NCBI RefSeq assembly: GCF_016464385.1 | Contig: NZ_JADMLH010000005.1 | Coordinates: 396,334-460,333, forward strand | DNA length: 64,000 nucleotides | Origin: Nucisporomicrobium flavum | Lineage (GTDB): Bacteria; Actinomycetota; Actinomycetes; Mycobacteriales; Micromonosporaceae | Direction of reading: 5' to 3' | Shown: positions 8,912 through 22,119 of the stretch, one piece after another | How the letters are laid out: the number at the start of each line of letters is the position of its first letter | Numbering within the stretch: position 1 is the stretch's first letter | Notes under the pieces: model-generated | Seen by the model: the letters and a program-made list of their open reading frames with translations, nothing else | Databases searched by the model: none | Told to the model about the DNA's origin: nothing | Position numbers and translations under genes: made by a program

Positions 8912-9940
8912 CTACATGCCGCCGGCGTTGGCGTACGAGTGCAGGCCCTCGAAGAAGAGGTTCACGCCGAACAGGTTCATCAGCATTGTCGCGAAGCCGA
9001 GCAGGGCGATCCAGGTCGCCGTCGTGCGCTTGACGCTCGGGGTGGCTCGGGCGTGCAGGTAGCAGGCGTAGACGACCCAGGAGATGAACGCCCACACCTC
9101 CTTGGGGTCCCAGCCCCAGTAGCGGCCCCAGGAGGCTTCCGCCCACAGCGGCCCGGCGATCAGCGCGCCGAACGTGAAGAGCGGGAAGGCGAAGGCGTGC
9201 AGGCGGAACGTGAGTCGTTCCAGCGTGGCCGCCGCGGGGACCTTGGCGCCGAGCGTGTACGGGAACGAGCGCCTGCCCTCGTCGTACCCGGTGCGGATGA
9301 GGAACATGGCGGCCGGGACCGCGCCGATCAGCAGGATGCCGCTGGCGATGATGATCGTGCTGACGTGGATGACGTACCAGTACGAGTTGAGCGCCGGGAC
9401 GAGCGGGCCGACCGGGGTGTACGCGATCAGGCCGGCCGCGCCGAGCAGCACCACGAGCGCCAGCGCGGCGAACAGGCCGAGGTGGCGGACGGCGGGGCGG
9501 CGGGTGAGCACGCCCAGCCAGACCGCGGAGCCGACCAGCGTCACGGCGAGGATGAACTCGTACATGTTGCCCCACGGCATGCGGTGCGCCGCGACGCCGC
9601 GGGTCACGACCGTGCCGAGGTGCAGGGCGAAGGCGAGCCCGTTCAGCCCGACGGCGATGCGTCCGAGCAGCTCGCCGCGGTCCCGGCGCGGGGCCTCCGG
9701 CGTGCCCGCGGACGAAGTGGGTTCGTCCGCCTCATCGGGGGCGGAAGCGAGCACGTCCGGCTCACCGGGAGCGGCGGGCGGCACGGGAGCGCCCGCGCCG
9801 ACGAGTTCCCGGGCGGGCCGGGCCGCGGCGCGGCCGATGTGGCTGCGGTCGCCGAACGCGTACTCCGCCGCGTAGCAGACCATCGCGGCCAGGTACGCCA
9901 GCACCGTGACAGCCATCAACTGGTTGGACAACTCCGCCAT
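8912..9940 (-). CDS. ccsB: Cytochrome c biogenesis protein CcsB (ResC/CcsA type)
   Basis: The 342-residue haem-handling membrane protein of System II cytochrome c maturation has about eight membrane segments. The tryptophan-rich WWD domain reads WGRYWGWDPKEVWAFISW near the C terminus, and conserved His residues flank it (FALHLG, IHVSTI, FRLHAF). With ResB it moves haem outward and attaches it to CXXCH apocytochromes on the outer face. An Ala/Pro/Glu-rich insert (about residues 40-75) sits in the first cytoplasmic loop. The start overlaps the resB stop by one base (TGATG), making it the last gene of the hemL-to-ccsB operon. Confidence 0.93.
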   Translation of the reverse strand: MAELSNQLMAVTVLAYLAAMVCYAAEYAFGDRSHIGRAAARPARELVGAGAPVPPAAPGEPDVLASAPDEADEPTSSAGTPEAPRRDRGELLGRIAVGLNGLAFALHLGTVVTRGVAAHRMPWGNMYEFILAVTLVGSAVWLGVLTRRPAVRHLGLFAALALVVLLGAAGLIAYTPVGPLVPALNSYWYVIHVSTIIIASGILLIGAVPAAMFLIRTGYDEGRRSFPYTLGAKVPAAATLERLTFRLHAFAFPLFTFGALIAGPLWAEASWGRYWGWDPKEVWAFISWVVYACYLHARATPSVKRTTATWIALLGFATMLMNLFGVNLFFEGLHSYANAGGM

Positions 9941-11550
9941 CAGGGCGTCCCTCCCTCATCGCCGCGTGCGGCGCCCACGACCTGCTGGAACTCCTCGCCG
10001 AAGCCCGGGTAGTCGGTGCGGGGCAGCCCACCGGCCTCCACCACGCTACCGGACCCCTCTCGGGGCGTGATCCGGAACCACAGCCGCCGCCGATGCCCGC
10101 CCAGCGACAGCATCAGACCGAGCAGCCCCAGCACCGCGCCGCCGAGCACGAGCGGCTGGGTGGGGTCGTAGCGCACCGACAGCGTGGCGAACGGCCGCGT
10201 ACCCAGGAACTCGAGCTTCGTACCGTCGTCGAGCTTCCACGTCTGGCCCGGGGTGAGCCGCTGCGGGCGGACGCCGCTGACCTGTTTCAGCCTGCCGGTC
10301 GCGATCTGGCCGCGGTCCAGCGCGTACACCGAGCCGGGCAGGCCCGCGTCGACGCCGAGGTTGCCCCGGTACGCCGTCAGGAACAGCGTCGGGTCGTTCT
10401 CGGCCGGGAACACCGAGGTCGGGCCGCCCTGGGGATCGACCGTGGGCAGGTACACGCCCTCGAAGCCGACCTGCAGGTTCTCGTCGCGCTTGTTGGTCTT
10501 CGGGTCGATGTTGACGTCCGGGAACTGGGCGACGCCCTCGCTGGTGAACATCCCGTCGCGGGGCAGGAACGGCAGGATCTTCGTCTGCTGCTCGCCGTAC
10601 CGGTCGGTGTAGCGCAGGATCACCGCGTAGCCGTGGCCGAGCAGGTGGACGTTGGCCTGCGGCAGCCGCAGCGGATCGTTGACCGTGAAGCGTTTCCGCT
10701 GCCACGGTCCGTCCTGCTTCGCCTGGACGTCCACGGTGGCCTCGAAGGTCTTCGGCTGCCCGGTGGGCTGGAACGCCGCCTGGAAGTCGTCCAGCCGCAG
10801 GCAGAAGAACGGCAGATCGGAGGCGTCGATCCGGGGGCCGAGCGTGGACTCGTCGTACTGCGTGACGGAGTTGCAGAAGCCCTGGTCGGCGCCCTGCACG
10901 AGGAGACGGTTGCCGTGCCAGCCGTACCAGTGCCCGAAGCCCACGCCGACCAGCACCGCGAGCAGCGCCAGGTGGAAGAGCAGGTTGCCGCTCTCCTTGA
11001 GATAGCCCTTCTCCGCCGCGACCGTCCACGCACCGCCGTCGCCCTCGCGCACGATCGTGCGGAAGCGGCGCTTGCGCAGCGCCGCGGCGGCAGCGGCCGC
11101 AGCGGCGGCCGGATCATCGGACCGTTCCTCCCCGGCGGCATGCTGCGGCAGGCGTTCCAACCGGCGCGGCGCATCCGGGGGTACGGTGCGCAGCGCGCGG
11201 ACGTGATCCACGAGCCGCGGCACCACGCAACCGATCAGCGACGTGAACAGCAGCAGGTAGATCGCGGCGAACCAGGGGGACGCGTACACCTCGAAGCCGC
11301 CGACGCGGTCCAGGATCGGGGCGAGCTTCGGATGGGCCTGGTAGTAGCCGCTGACCTTCTCGGCGTTGAGGGCGCGCTGCGGCAGCACCGACCCGGGGAT
11401 CGCGGCGACGGCGAGCAGGAACAGCAGCACCAGAGCCGTACGCATGCTCGTCAGCTGCCGCCACGAGTTGCGCAGCAGCGCCCACGCGCGGTTGGGCCGG
11501 CGCGGCGGCGGCGAGGCCGCGGGGGCGGGACGTTCCTCCACGACGGTCAC
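9940..11550 (-). CDS. resB: Cytochrome c biogenesis protein ResB
   Basis: The 536-residue ResB/Ccs1 family protein partners CcsB in System II. Three hydrophobic segments lie in the N-terminal 220 residues, followed by a large extracytoplasmic domain and a last membrane segment near the C terminus. GTG at 11550 gives VTVVEERP and overlaps the ccdA stop as GTGA (11547-11550); a longer in-frame extension would run back into ccdA and has no family match. An alanine run coded around 11080-11110 is low-complexity and likely a linker. It acts at the cytoplasmic membrane as haem and apocytochrome chaperone. Confidence 0.92.
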   Translation of the reverse strand: MTVVEERPAPAASPPPRRPNRAWALLRNSWRQLTSMRTALVLLFLLAVAAIPGSVLPQRALNAEKVSGYYQAHPKLAPILDRVGGFEVYASPWFAAIYLLLFTSLIGCVVPRLVDHVRALRTVPPDAPRRLERLPQHAAGEERSDDPAAAAAAAAAALRKRRFRTIVREGDGGAWTVAAEKGYLKESGNLLFHLALLAVLVGVGFGHWYGWHGNRLLVQGADQGFCNSVTQYDESTLGPRIDASDLPFFCLRLDDFQAAFQPTGQPKTFEATVDVQAKQDGPWQRKRFTVNDPLRLPQANVHLLGHGYAVILRYTDRYGEQQTKILPFLPRDGMFTSEGVAQFPDVNIDPKTNKRDENLQVGFEGVYLPTVDPQGGPTSVFPAENDPTLFLTAYRGNLGVDAGLPGSVYALDRGQIATGRLKQVSGVRPQRLTPGQTWKLDDGTKLEFLGTRPFATLSVRYDPTQPLVLGGAVLGLLGLMLSLGGHRRRLWFRITPREGSGSVVEAGGLPRTDYPGFGEEFQQVVGAARGDEGGTP

Positions 11551-12305
11551 AGCAGCGTTCCGTCGAACGTGAACGTCGTCTGCAGCCAGATGAGGAAGCT
11601 GTCCCAGCCGCCGGTGACGAGCGTGATCCCGACGACGATGAGCAGCGCGCCGCCGATACGGGTGACCCAGCGGCTGTTGCGGCGTACCGCCTTGAAGACC
11701 CCGAGCAGGCGCCGGAAGAAGAGCCCGAACAGCACGAACGGCACCCCCAGCCCCAGGCTGTACGCCAGCGCCAGCGTCACCGCCCGGTCGGTCTCCCCGG
11801 CGGTCGTGGCGAGCCCGAGCACCGCCCCGAGCGTGGGGCCGACGCACGGGATCCAGGACAGCGCGAAGAGCGCGCCGAACACGGGCGCCCCGATCAGCCC
11901 GGCGTTGGGCAGCTTGCTGATGCGGATCTCCCGCTGCAGGCCGGGGATCAGACCGAGGAAGGCGATGCCGAGCACGATGACCAGCACGCCGAGCACGATG
12001 TTCAGGGTCTGCCGGTGGGTCTGCAGGGTGATGCCGATGTTGGCGACCAGCGTCGCCATCAGCGTGAACACGACTGCGAAGCCGAGCACGAAGAGGCTGG
12101 TGCCGGCCAGGATGCGGCCCTTGGTGCGGGCCCGTTCCGCGGCGTCCAGGTCGGAGCCGGCCAGACCCGTCACGTACGAGAGGTAGCCGGGGATCAGCGG
12201 CAGTACGCAGGGCGAGAGGAAGCTGACCAGACCGGCCACCGCGGCAGCCGCGATCGCCAGGATCAGCGGCCCGGTGCTGGCGGTGTTGGCAAATGATTCG
12301 CCCAT
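11547..12305 (-). CDS. ccdA: Thiol-disulfide transporter CcdA
   Basis: The 252-residue membrane protein of the CcdA/DsbD core family has six membrane helices. The redox cysteines lie in FLSPCVLPLIPGY (helix 1) and WIPCVGP (helix 4). It passes electrons from cytoplasmic thioredoxin to the extracytoplasmic ResA-like thioredoxin, which keeps apocytochrome CXXCH thiols reduced. The start at ATG 12305 overlaps the stop of the TlpA/ResA gene by one base (TGATG), and the 3' end overlaps the resB start. This order (resA-like, ccdA, resB, ccsB) is the standard System II cluster of actinobacteria. Confidence 0.93.
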   Translation of the reverse strand: MGESFANTASTGPLILAIAAAAVAGLVSFLSPCVLPLIPGYLSYVTGLAGSDLDAAERARTKGRILAGTSLFVLGFAVVFTLMATLVANIGITLQTHRQTLNIVLGVLVIVLGIAFLGLIPGLQREIRISKLPNAGLIGAPVFGALFALSWIPCVGPTLGAVLGLATTAGETDRAVTLALAYSLGLGVPFVLFGLFFRRLLGVFKAVRRNSRWVTRIGGALLIVVGITLVTGGWDSFLIWLQTTFTFDGTLL

Positions 12306-12919
12306 CAGCCGGTCGCTTCCGCTGCGATGCGTTCGACGACGGGCTTGAGGATGCCGATCGTGGTGGCGCCCCGGATGGCAGCCGCGATCCGGCCCTGCCG
12401 GTCCAGGATCAGCGTGGCCGGGGTGCTCACCTGCGTCACGTCGAACTTCAGCGCCACGCTGCCATTCGGGTCGAAGATGCTCGGGTACGTGACCCGCCCG
12501 CGCTCGAAGGCCTTCGCGGCGTCCCGGTCGTCCCGCGAGTTCACCCCGATGAACGTCACGTTCTTCGCCTTGGTCGCCTGGTACGTGCCCTCGAGGTCGT
12601 CCGCCTCGGCCCGGCACGGGTTGCACCAGGAGCCCCAGAAGTTGACCACCACGACCTTGCCGCGGTCCTGCGCGACGTCGTACGTGCCGCCGCCGAGCAG
12701 CTCGCCGGTCACCTCGCGGGCCTGCGGGCGCTGGTCAGGCGTGCACTCGATGACGTTGTCCGCGTTCGTCGTGCACTTCTTCTCCCAGCTCTCGCTGCCG
12801 CACCCGGTCAGGGCACCGGCCGCGACGGCGGCGGTGAGGACGACAGCGGCGAGCCGGCGCACGGTCAAGCTGTGCTGCTTGACAGCCTGCCGTCGCGACC
12901 CTCGCTGCGCTCGGCTCAC
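12305..12919 (-). CDS. TlpA/ResA-like thioredoxin lipoprotein
   Basis: The 204-residue protein carries a lipoprotein signal with lipobox LTGC and a thioredoxin fold with active site WCNPC. It is the likely reductant of apocytochrome c thiols on the outer membrane face, fed by CcdA. A second cysteine pair (KKC...IEC) just after the lipid anchor is unusual for the family. Start: GTG 12919 has an AAAGGGG sequence upstream and lies 4 bp after the stop of the phosphatase gene. An internal GTG at 12862 (MRRLAAVVLTAA) gives a textbook 21-residue lipoprotein signal and is the main alternative. The 5' end holds the palindrome-like sequence CGAGCGCAGCGAG. Confidence 0.88.
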   Translation of the reverse strand: MSRAQRGSRRQAVKQHSLTVRRLAAVVLTAAVAAGALTGCGSESWEKKCTTNADNVIECTPDQRPQAREVTGELLGGGTYDVAQDRGKVVVVNFWGSWCNPCRAEADDLEGTYQATKAKNVTFIGVNSRDDRDAAKAFERGRVTYPSIFDPNGSVALKFDVTQVSTPATLILDRQGRIAAAIRGATTIGILKPVVERIAAEATG

Positions 12920-12923
12920 TTCG

Positions 12924-13580
12924 TCATGCCCCTTTAGCGGTCCTGGCGCCGGGCGACATCGCGACCAGCGCGGCTGCGGGCTCGGCGTAGTCGATGCCGA
13001 CCACCTTCGAGCCCTCGAAGCGGAACGAGGTCAGGCTCGCCAGCCCGCACTGCCGCTTGCGGGGATCGTGCCAGAGGCGCTTGTTCTCGATGTGCCGGCG
13101 CAGCGTCCAGATCGGAAGCTGGTGCGAGACGCAGACCGCCTCGTGCCCCTCCGCGGCGACCCGGGCGGCCTGGACCGCGGCGAACATCCGGTGGGCGATC
13201 ACCAGGTATGCCTCGCCCCAGCTCGGCGTGATCGGGTCACGCAGCACCCACCAGTTGCGCGGGTTGCTGAAGGCGCCGTCGCCGACCGACACCTTCTTGC
13301 CCTCGAAGAAGTTGGCGCTCTCGATCAGCCGGGTGTCGGTCGCCGTCTCCAGCTTGAACTGCTCGGCGAACGGCTCGGCGGTCTCCTGTGCGCGCTCCAG
13401 AGGGCTGGCCACCACGTACGTCACGTCGCGCTCGGCGAGGTGCTCCGCCGCCGCCTTCGCCATCTGCCGGCCCAGCTCGGAGAGGTGGAAGTCGGGCAGG
13501 CGGCCGTACAGGATCTTGCCCGGGTTGTACACCTCGCCGTGCCGCAGCACGTGCACGGTGGTCCTGGTGGGTTCGCTCAT
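12924..13580 (-). CDS. Histidine phosphatase (phosphoglycerate mutase-like) family protein
   Basis: The 218-residue protein has the phosphohistidine motif [10 protein letters not shown] near the N terminus, [17 protein letters not shown] as the second Arg-bearing block and [10 protein letters not shown] with the second catalytic His. That makes it a branch-1 histidine phosphatase, possibly of the cobC/GpmB type acting on a small phosphorylated metabolite; the substrate is not predictable. The ATG at 13580 overlaps the hemL stop (ATGA, 13577-13580). It sits between hemL and the cytochrome c genes in one operon, as in streptomycetes, so a link to haem or respiratory-chain assembly is possible but not shown. 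Confidence 0.87.
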   Translation of the reverse strand: MSEPTRTTVHVLRHGEVYNPGKILYGRLPDFHLSELGRQMAKAAAEHLAERDVTYVVASPLERAQETAEPFAEQFKLETATDTRLIESANFFEGKKVSVGDGAFSNPRNWWVLRDPITPSWGEAYLVIAHRMFAAVQAARVAAEGHEAVCVSHQLPIWTLRRHIENKRLWHDPRKRQCGLASLTSFRFEGSKVVGIDYAEPAAALVAMSPGARTAKGA

Positions 13581-14920
13581 GGGGTGCTCCCCGCTGCCGC
13601 GGCGGCGCGAGCCGCAGCCGGCAGCGCCGCACCGATGGTCTCCAGGGCGTCGTCGTCGAGGGCGGTCGACACGAACCACGACTCGAAAGCGCTCGGCGGC
13701 AGGTAGACCCCGCGGGCGAGCATCGCGTGGAAGAACGCCTTGAACGCCGCGCTGTCCTGCGTCTTCGCCGTGGCGTAGTCGCGGACGTCCGCGTCGGTGA
13801 AGAAGATCGAGAACATGTTGCCCGCGTACGAGAGCCGGTGCGCGACGCCCGCGGTGTTCAGCGCGTCCGAGGCGAGCGCACCCACGGTGGCCGACACCTC
13901 GTCGAGGCGTTTGTAGGCCGCCTCGTCCGCCAGGCGCAGGCTGGCCAGGCCGGCCGCACAGGCGAGCGGGTTACCCGAGAGCGTGCCGGCCTGGTACACC
14001 GGGCCGGCCGGGGCCAGGCGCGACATGATCTCCGTGCGGCCGCCGAACGCCGCCGCGGGCAGGCCGCCGCCCATGACCTTGCCGTACGTGAACAGGTCGG
14101 CGTCGACCGGCTCGAGCCCGGCCCAGCCGCCCGCGGAGACCCGGAAGCCGGTCATCACCTCGTCGACGATGAGCAGCGCGCCGTTCGCGTGGGCGATCTC
14201 GGCCAGCCGCTGGTTGAAGCCGTCGCGCGGGGCGACCACGCCCATGTTGCCGGCGGCGGCCTCGGTGATGATCGCGGCGATGTCGTCCTGCCCGGCGAAG
14301 ACCGCCTCGACCGCGGCCGCGTCGTTGTACGGCAGCACGATCGTCTCGCTCGCCGCCGCGCCCGTGACGCCGGGCGAATCGGGCAGCCCCAGCGTGGCGA
14401 CGCCGGAACCGGCCGCGGCGAGCAGCGCGTCGACGTGGCCGTGATAGCAGCCGGCGAACTTCACGATCTTGGAGCGGCCGGTGTAGCCGCGGGCCAGGCG
14501 GATCGCCGTCATCGTCGCCTCGGTGCCCGAGTTGACCAGGCGTACCTGCTCCACGGGGGTGCGCCGGACGATCTCCTCGGCCAGCTCCACCTCGCCCTCG
14601 GTGGGCGTGCCGAAGCTGGTGCCGTGGGCGGCGGCGGACTGCACGGCGGCGATGATCGCCGGATGCGCCTGCCCGTGGATCAGCGGACCCCACGAGCAGA
14701 CCAGGTCCACGTAGCGGCGCCCGTCGGCGTCGACCATCCACGGACCGGCGCCCCGGGCCATGAACCGCGGCACGCCGCCGACGGCCCGGAACGCACGCAC
14801 GGGTGAATTGACCCCGCCCGGCACGATGGCCTGGGCGCGGTCGAAAAGGGCCTGGGAAGCCGGTGCGTCCTCCGGGTACGGAGTGCCGGCGCGGTATGAG
14901 GTGGTCACGGCGAATCCCAT
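13577..14920 (-). CDS. hemL: Glutamate-1-semialdehyde 2,1-aminomutase
   Basis: HemL converts glutamate-1-semialdehyde to 5-aminolevulinate, the C5 route of tetrapyrrole synthesis. The 447-residue class-III aminotransferase fold is intact. Marker segments are [18 protein letters not shown] at the N terminus, [22 protein letters not shown], and the PLP lysine in [13 protein letters not shown]. It is the first gene of the tight operon leading to the cytochrome c maturation genes, so haem supply and its use are co-expressed. An alternative start is the ATG/GTG a few codons downstream ([10 protein letters not shown] gives an in-frame GTG). Length is normal. Confidence 0.95.
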   Translation of the reverse strand: MGFAVTTSYRAGTPYPEDAPASQALFDRAQAIVPGGVNSPVRAFRAVGGVPRFMARGAGPWMVDADGRRYVDLVCSWGPLIHGQAHPAIIAAVQSAAAHGTSFGTPTEGEVELAEEIVRRTPVEQVRLVNSGTEATMTAIRLARGYTGRSKIVKFAGCYHGHVDALLAAAGSGVATLGLPDSPGVTGAAASETIVLPYNDAAAVEAVFAGQDDIAAIITEAAAGNMGVVAPRDGFNQRLAEIAHANGALLIVDEVMTGFRVSAGGWAGLEPVDADLFTYGKVMGGGLPAAAFGGRTEIMSRLAPAGPVYQAGTLSGNPLACAAGLASLRLADEAAYKRLDEVSATVGALASDALNTAGVAHRLSYAGNMFSIFFTDADVRDYATAKTQDSAAFKAFFHAMLARGVYLPPSAFESWFVSTALDDDALETIGAALPAAARAAAAAGSTP

Positions 14921-15043
14921 TCTGTCAGCGTCCCGCGCGGATCGTCCGCCCAGCCCCGCACCGGGTTGTTCAGGTCACCTCGCGACCGCAGGCCAAACCA
15001 TGCTCAACAGGCAACATTCGGCAGCCCGCGATAGGGTGGCCGG

Positions 15044-15376
15044 GTGGAGCGACCGGAGCTGTCCATCGCGATTGAGCGCGCCACCGACGAGGTCGTCTTC
15101 CACCTCGCCGGTGAGATCGACGTGCTCACCGTGGCGAAGCTGTCCGCGATGGTGAACGAGGTGCTGCAGGAGTCCGAGCTGCCTGCGCGCATCGTGCTCG
15201 ACATGGCCGGGGTCACGTTCTGCGACTCGCAGGGCCTCGGCACCCTCGTCGTCCTGAGCCGCAAGGCCCAGCACGCCCGCGCGGTGCTGTCGCTGGCCAA
15301 CGTGGGCGACTTCCTCATGCGCGTGCTCGACATCACCGGGCTGCGTACGGCCCTGATGATCTCCTCCACCGCCTGA
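15044..15376 (+). CDS. STAS-domain anti-sigma factor antagonist
   Basis: The 110-residue single-domain SpoIIAA/RsbV/BldG-like protein has its phospho-acceptor in the motif VTFCDSQGLGTL, with Ser62 the likely target of an RsbW-type kinase. Unphosphorylated protein would bind an anti-sigma kinase and free a sigma factor. The GTG start at 15044 lacks a strong Shine-Dalgarno; TAGGGT at 15031-15036 resembles a -10 box only 7 bp upstream, so the transcript may be leaderless. It faces a MarR gene (9-bp gap) and has no cognate anti-sigma gene next to it, although several kinases and phosphatases lie within 20 kb. Confidence 0.85.
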   Translation: MERPELSIAIERATDEVVFHLAGEIDVLTVAKLSAMVNEVLQESELPARIVLDMAGVTFCDSQGLGTLVVLSRKAQHARAVLSLANVGDFLMRVLDITGLRTALMISSTA

Positions 15377-15385
15377 CGCCCCCGG

Positions 15386-15841
15386 TCACCGCCGCCGGAG
15401 GGTCACCGCCTCGGCTTCGAGCACCTCGGTCGTACGGCTGACGAAGTCCAGCAGGGTTCGCATCTGCTCCTCGTCGTAGGCCTCCATGACCGCGGCCATC
15501 CGCGCGCCGAACCCGGCGAAGATCCGTCCGAGTTCCTCCTGCGCGGTGCCCTGCTCGACCGGGTGGACGAGCGTACGGCGCCCGTCGCCGGGGTCGGGCC
15601 GGCGCTCGGCGAGGCCCGCCTTCTCGAGCCGGTTGACCACCTGGGCGGTGGCCGCCGTGGACATGCCGGTGGCCGCGGCCAGGCGGGCCGGGTTGATGGG
15701 GCCGAGCCGCCGGATGATCTCCGCGCATTTGTAGTCGGAGACGTTGAGACCGACCCGTTCCGCCACCGCCGCATGGAACTGCACGATCGCGGTGCTGAAG
15801 CGACCGCCCATCTGCCGGCCGAGGTCGTCCTGCACGCTCAC
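15386..15841 (-). CDS. MarR family transcriptional regulator
   Basis: The 151-residue winged-helix protein has the MarR core (NPARLAAATGMSTAATAQVV recognition helix, then the wing RRPDPGDGRRTLVHP) between N- and C-terminal dimerisation helices. GTG at 15841 is the start. It is divergent from an FAD-dependent monooxygenase gene with a 61-bp gap containing a strong palindromic operator (15853-15882). By analogy with MarR/flavoprotein pairs it should repress both genes and release when a phenolic or similar ligand binds. Confidence 0.88.
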   Translation of the reverse strand: MSVQDDLGRQMGGRFSTAIVQFHAAVAERVGLNVSDYKCAEIIRRLGPINPARLAAATGMSTAATAQVVNRLEKAGLAERRPDPGDGRRTLVHPVEQGTAQEELGRIFAGFGARMAAVMEAYDEEQMRTLLDFVSRTTEVLEAEAVTLRRR

Positions 15842-15852
15842 GCTTGACTCTC

Positions 15853-15882
15853 CTAAATTATTTAGCTAAAGTACTTAGCTAA
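15853..15882. promoter_or_regulatory. Palindromic MarR operator between marR-like and monooxygenase genes
   Basis: An AT-rich island in GC-rich DNA contains nested palindromes: CTAAATTATTTAG (15853-15865), the perfect TTTAGCTAAA (15861-15870), and the hyphenated repeat TAGCTAA-AGTAC-TTAGCTA (15863-15881). It lies between the two divergent starts and would cover both promoters, so binding of the adjacent MarR protein would shut both genes. Seen directly; binding by this MarR is inferred. Confidence 0.75.
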
Positions 15883-15902
15883 ATCCTCCGGGGAGGTTCA
15901 TC

Positions 15903-17063
15903 ATGCGGGTTCTCATCGCCGGTGCGGGCATCGGCGGGCTCTACCTCGCGCACGGCCTGCACCGGGCGGGCGTCGACGTCGAGGTCTTCGAACGGGCGGC
16001 GAGCCCGGACGCGTTCGCCGCCGGATACCGGATCCACATCGACCGGGACGGCGACCGCGCGCTGCGATCCTGCCTTCCGCCGCGGCAAGTCGCCGACTAC
16101 GAGGCAGCCTGCGGGCGACCGCCACGCACCTTCGCCTTCGTCGACGAGCGCCTCCGCGAGCTGCTGGCCGTCGAGATCGCGCCGGCCGGCGCCGACTCCG
16201 GTCACCGCTCGATCAACCGGTACCGGCTGCGGGAGATCCTCCTGTCCGGGCTCGACGACCGGGTGCGGTTCGGCCGGGAGCTCGCGGGCTTCGAGCAGGG
16301 CGACGACGTGACCGCCCGCTTCGCCGACGGCTCGGCCACCGCCGGCACGATCCTGGTCGGCGCCGAGGGCACGCACTCCCCTACCCGCGCACAGCTGCTG
16401 CCGCACGCCGGGCGCGTCGACACCGGGGTCGACGGCATCACCGGCCGGGTGGTGCCGCACGGCCCACCGGCGGAGCTGCTGCCGTCCGCGTTCGCCGACG
16501 GGCCCGGCCTGGTGCTGGCGCCGGGCGGACGGAACCTCTTCGTCGCCACCCACGAGGACTACCTGGTGTGGGGTCTCAGCGCCCGGCGCGAGAGCCTGCC
16601 GGCCGGCGGCATCGGCGATCTGGTCCCCGACCGGCTGCACTCCCTGGCGCGGGAGCTCACGGCCCGCTGGCATCCTCGGCTGCGCCACCTCGTCGACGCG
16701 GCGAGCGAGGTCTCCGGCTTCACCATCAAGACGTCGGTCCCGGTGCCGCCCTGGCCGGCCGGCCGGGTGACCGTGCTGGGCGACGCGATCCACAGCATGC
16801 CGCCGTCCCGGGGCATCGGGGCGAACACCGCGTTGCGCGACGCGGAGCTGCTGTGCCGCAACCTCACCAGCGGCATGGCTCCCGTCGCCGCGATCGCGGC
16901 TTACGAGCAGGAGATGCGGGCGTACGGCTTCGCCGCGGTGAAGGCGTCCGTTCAGGCCCAGCGACAGGGGCTGGTGGCGAATCCGTTGGCCTTCTCGGCG
17001 AGCAAGGCGGCGCTGCGTGTGCTCAACGCGGTGCCCGTCCTACGCGACCGGGTGTTCCGATGA
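15903..17063 (+). CDS. FAD-dependent monooxygenase (group A aromatic hydroxylase type)
   Basis: The 386-residue flavoprotein begins with the Rossmann motif GAGIGGLYLAHGL and has an Arg/Glu-rich ribose-binding segment (VEVFERA). The second FAD motif is VLGDAIHSMPPSRGIGANTA (GD...P), typical of PHBH-fold monooxygenases that use NAD(P)H and O2. A strong Shine-Dalgarno (GGGGAGG) precedes the ATG at 15903. It is controlled in all likelihood by the divergent MarR gene, suggesting a detoxifying or catabolic role against the MarR ligand. TetX-like and aromatic-ring substrates are both possible. The 3' end almost touches the convergent receiver-protein gene. Confidence 0.87.
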   Translation: MRVLIAGAGIGGLYLAHGLHRAGVDVEVFERAASPDAFAAGYRIHIDRDGDRALRSCLPPRQVADYEAACGRPPRTFAFVDERLRELLAVEIAPAGADSGHRSINRYRLREILLSGLDDRVRFGRELAGFEQGDDVTARFADGSATAGTILVGAEGTHSPTRAQLLPHAGRVDTGVDGITGRVVPHGPPAELLPSAFADGPGLVLAPGGRNLFVATHEDYLVWGLSARRESLPAGGIGDLVPDRLHSLARELTARWHPRLRHLVDAASEVSGFTIKTSVPVPPWPAGRVTVLGDAIHSMPPSRGIGANTALRDAELLCRNLTSGMAPVAAIAAYEQEMRAYGFAAVKASVQAQRQGLVANPLAFSASKAALRVLNAVPVLRDRVFR

Positions 17064-17064
17064 C

Positions 17065-17605
17065 TCAGGTGCCCCAGCGGGCCTTCTCGAGCAGCTCCAG
17101 CGCCTCCGCCGCCGCTCCCTCGCCGCCGGCGCGCAGCGAGCGGGCCGCCTCGTCCACCAGGTCGGTGAGCCGCTGCCACTGCGCGTCGCGCTCCCGGGCC
17201 GCCTCCGCCTGGGCCTTGAGCTGCTGCGTCTTGGTCCACAGCTCGACGAAGATGGACACCTTGGCGCGCAGCACCCACGGGTCGAACGGCTTCGTGAGGT
17301 AGTCCACCGCGCCGACCGCATACCCGCGCAGGGCGAGCTGGGCGTCCCGGTCGGCGGCGGTGAGGAAGAGGATCGGCACGTGCCGGGTCCGCTCGCGGCG
17401 CTTGATGTGGCTCGCCGTCTCGAAGCCGTCCATGTTCGGCATCTGCGCGTCCAGCAGGATCACGGCGAAGTCGTCGACGAGCAGCTGCTTCAGCGCCGCC
17501 TCGCCGCTCTCCACCGCCACCGCCTGCACGGGCAGCCCCTGCAGGATCGCCTCCAGCGCGACCAGGTTGTCGCGCCGGTCGTCGACCAGCAGAGCCTTGG
17601 CGCGC

Positions 17606-17619
<14 letters not shown>
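17065..17619 (-). CDS. osaB: Receiver-domain protein with coiled-coil tail (OsaB-like)
   Basis: The 184-residue protein has a CheY-like receiver domain (residues 8-125) with phospho-acceptor Asp57 (LLDAQMP), acidic pair DD at 13-14 and conserved Lys in LTKPFDP. The receiver is followed by an amphipathic coiled coil rich in Ala, Gln, Glu and Arg, with no DNA-binding domain. The gene overlaps the 3' end of the poly-HAMP hybrid kinase by 14 bp. Kinase followed by such a receiver is the arrangement of S. coelicolor osaA-osaB, needed for osmoadaptation, so this is probably the partner of the kinase. Output is likely by protein-protein contact. Confidence 0.83.
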
Positions 17620-22009
<4,390 letters not shown>

Positions 22010-22119
22010 GCTGTCCTCACTCGCTGTCCAGGGCAGGGCGTCCCATCATCCCTCGCCCGGCCGGGTCATTGCGAGATGTGGCTTTGTGCAACCACCGGTC
22101 GGCAGGAGAGGATGCACTC

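Noticed and set aside
12880..12926. Intergenic REP-like repeat before the TlpA gene (CGAGCGCAGCGAG palindrome)
   Set aside because: It falls within the likely coding start of the TlpA gene and I see no second copy in the window.
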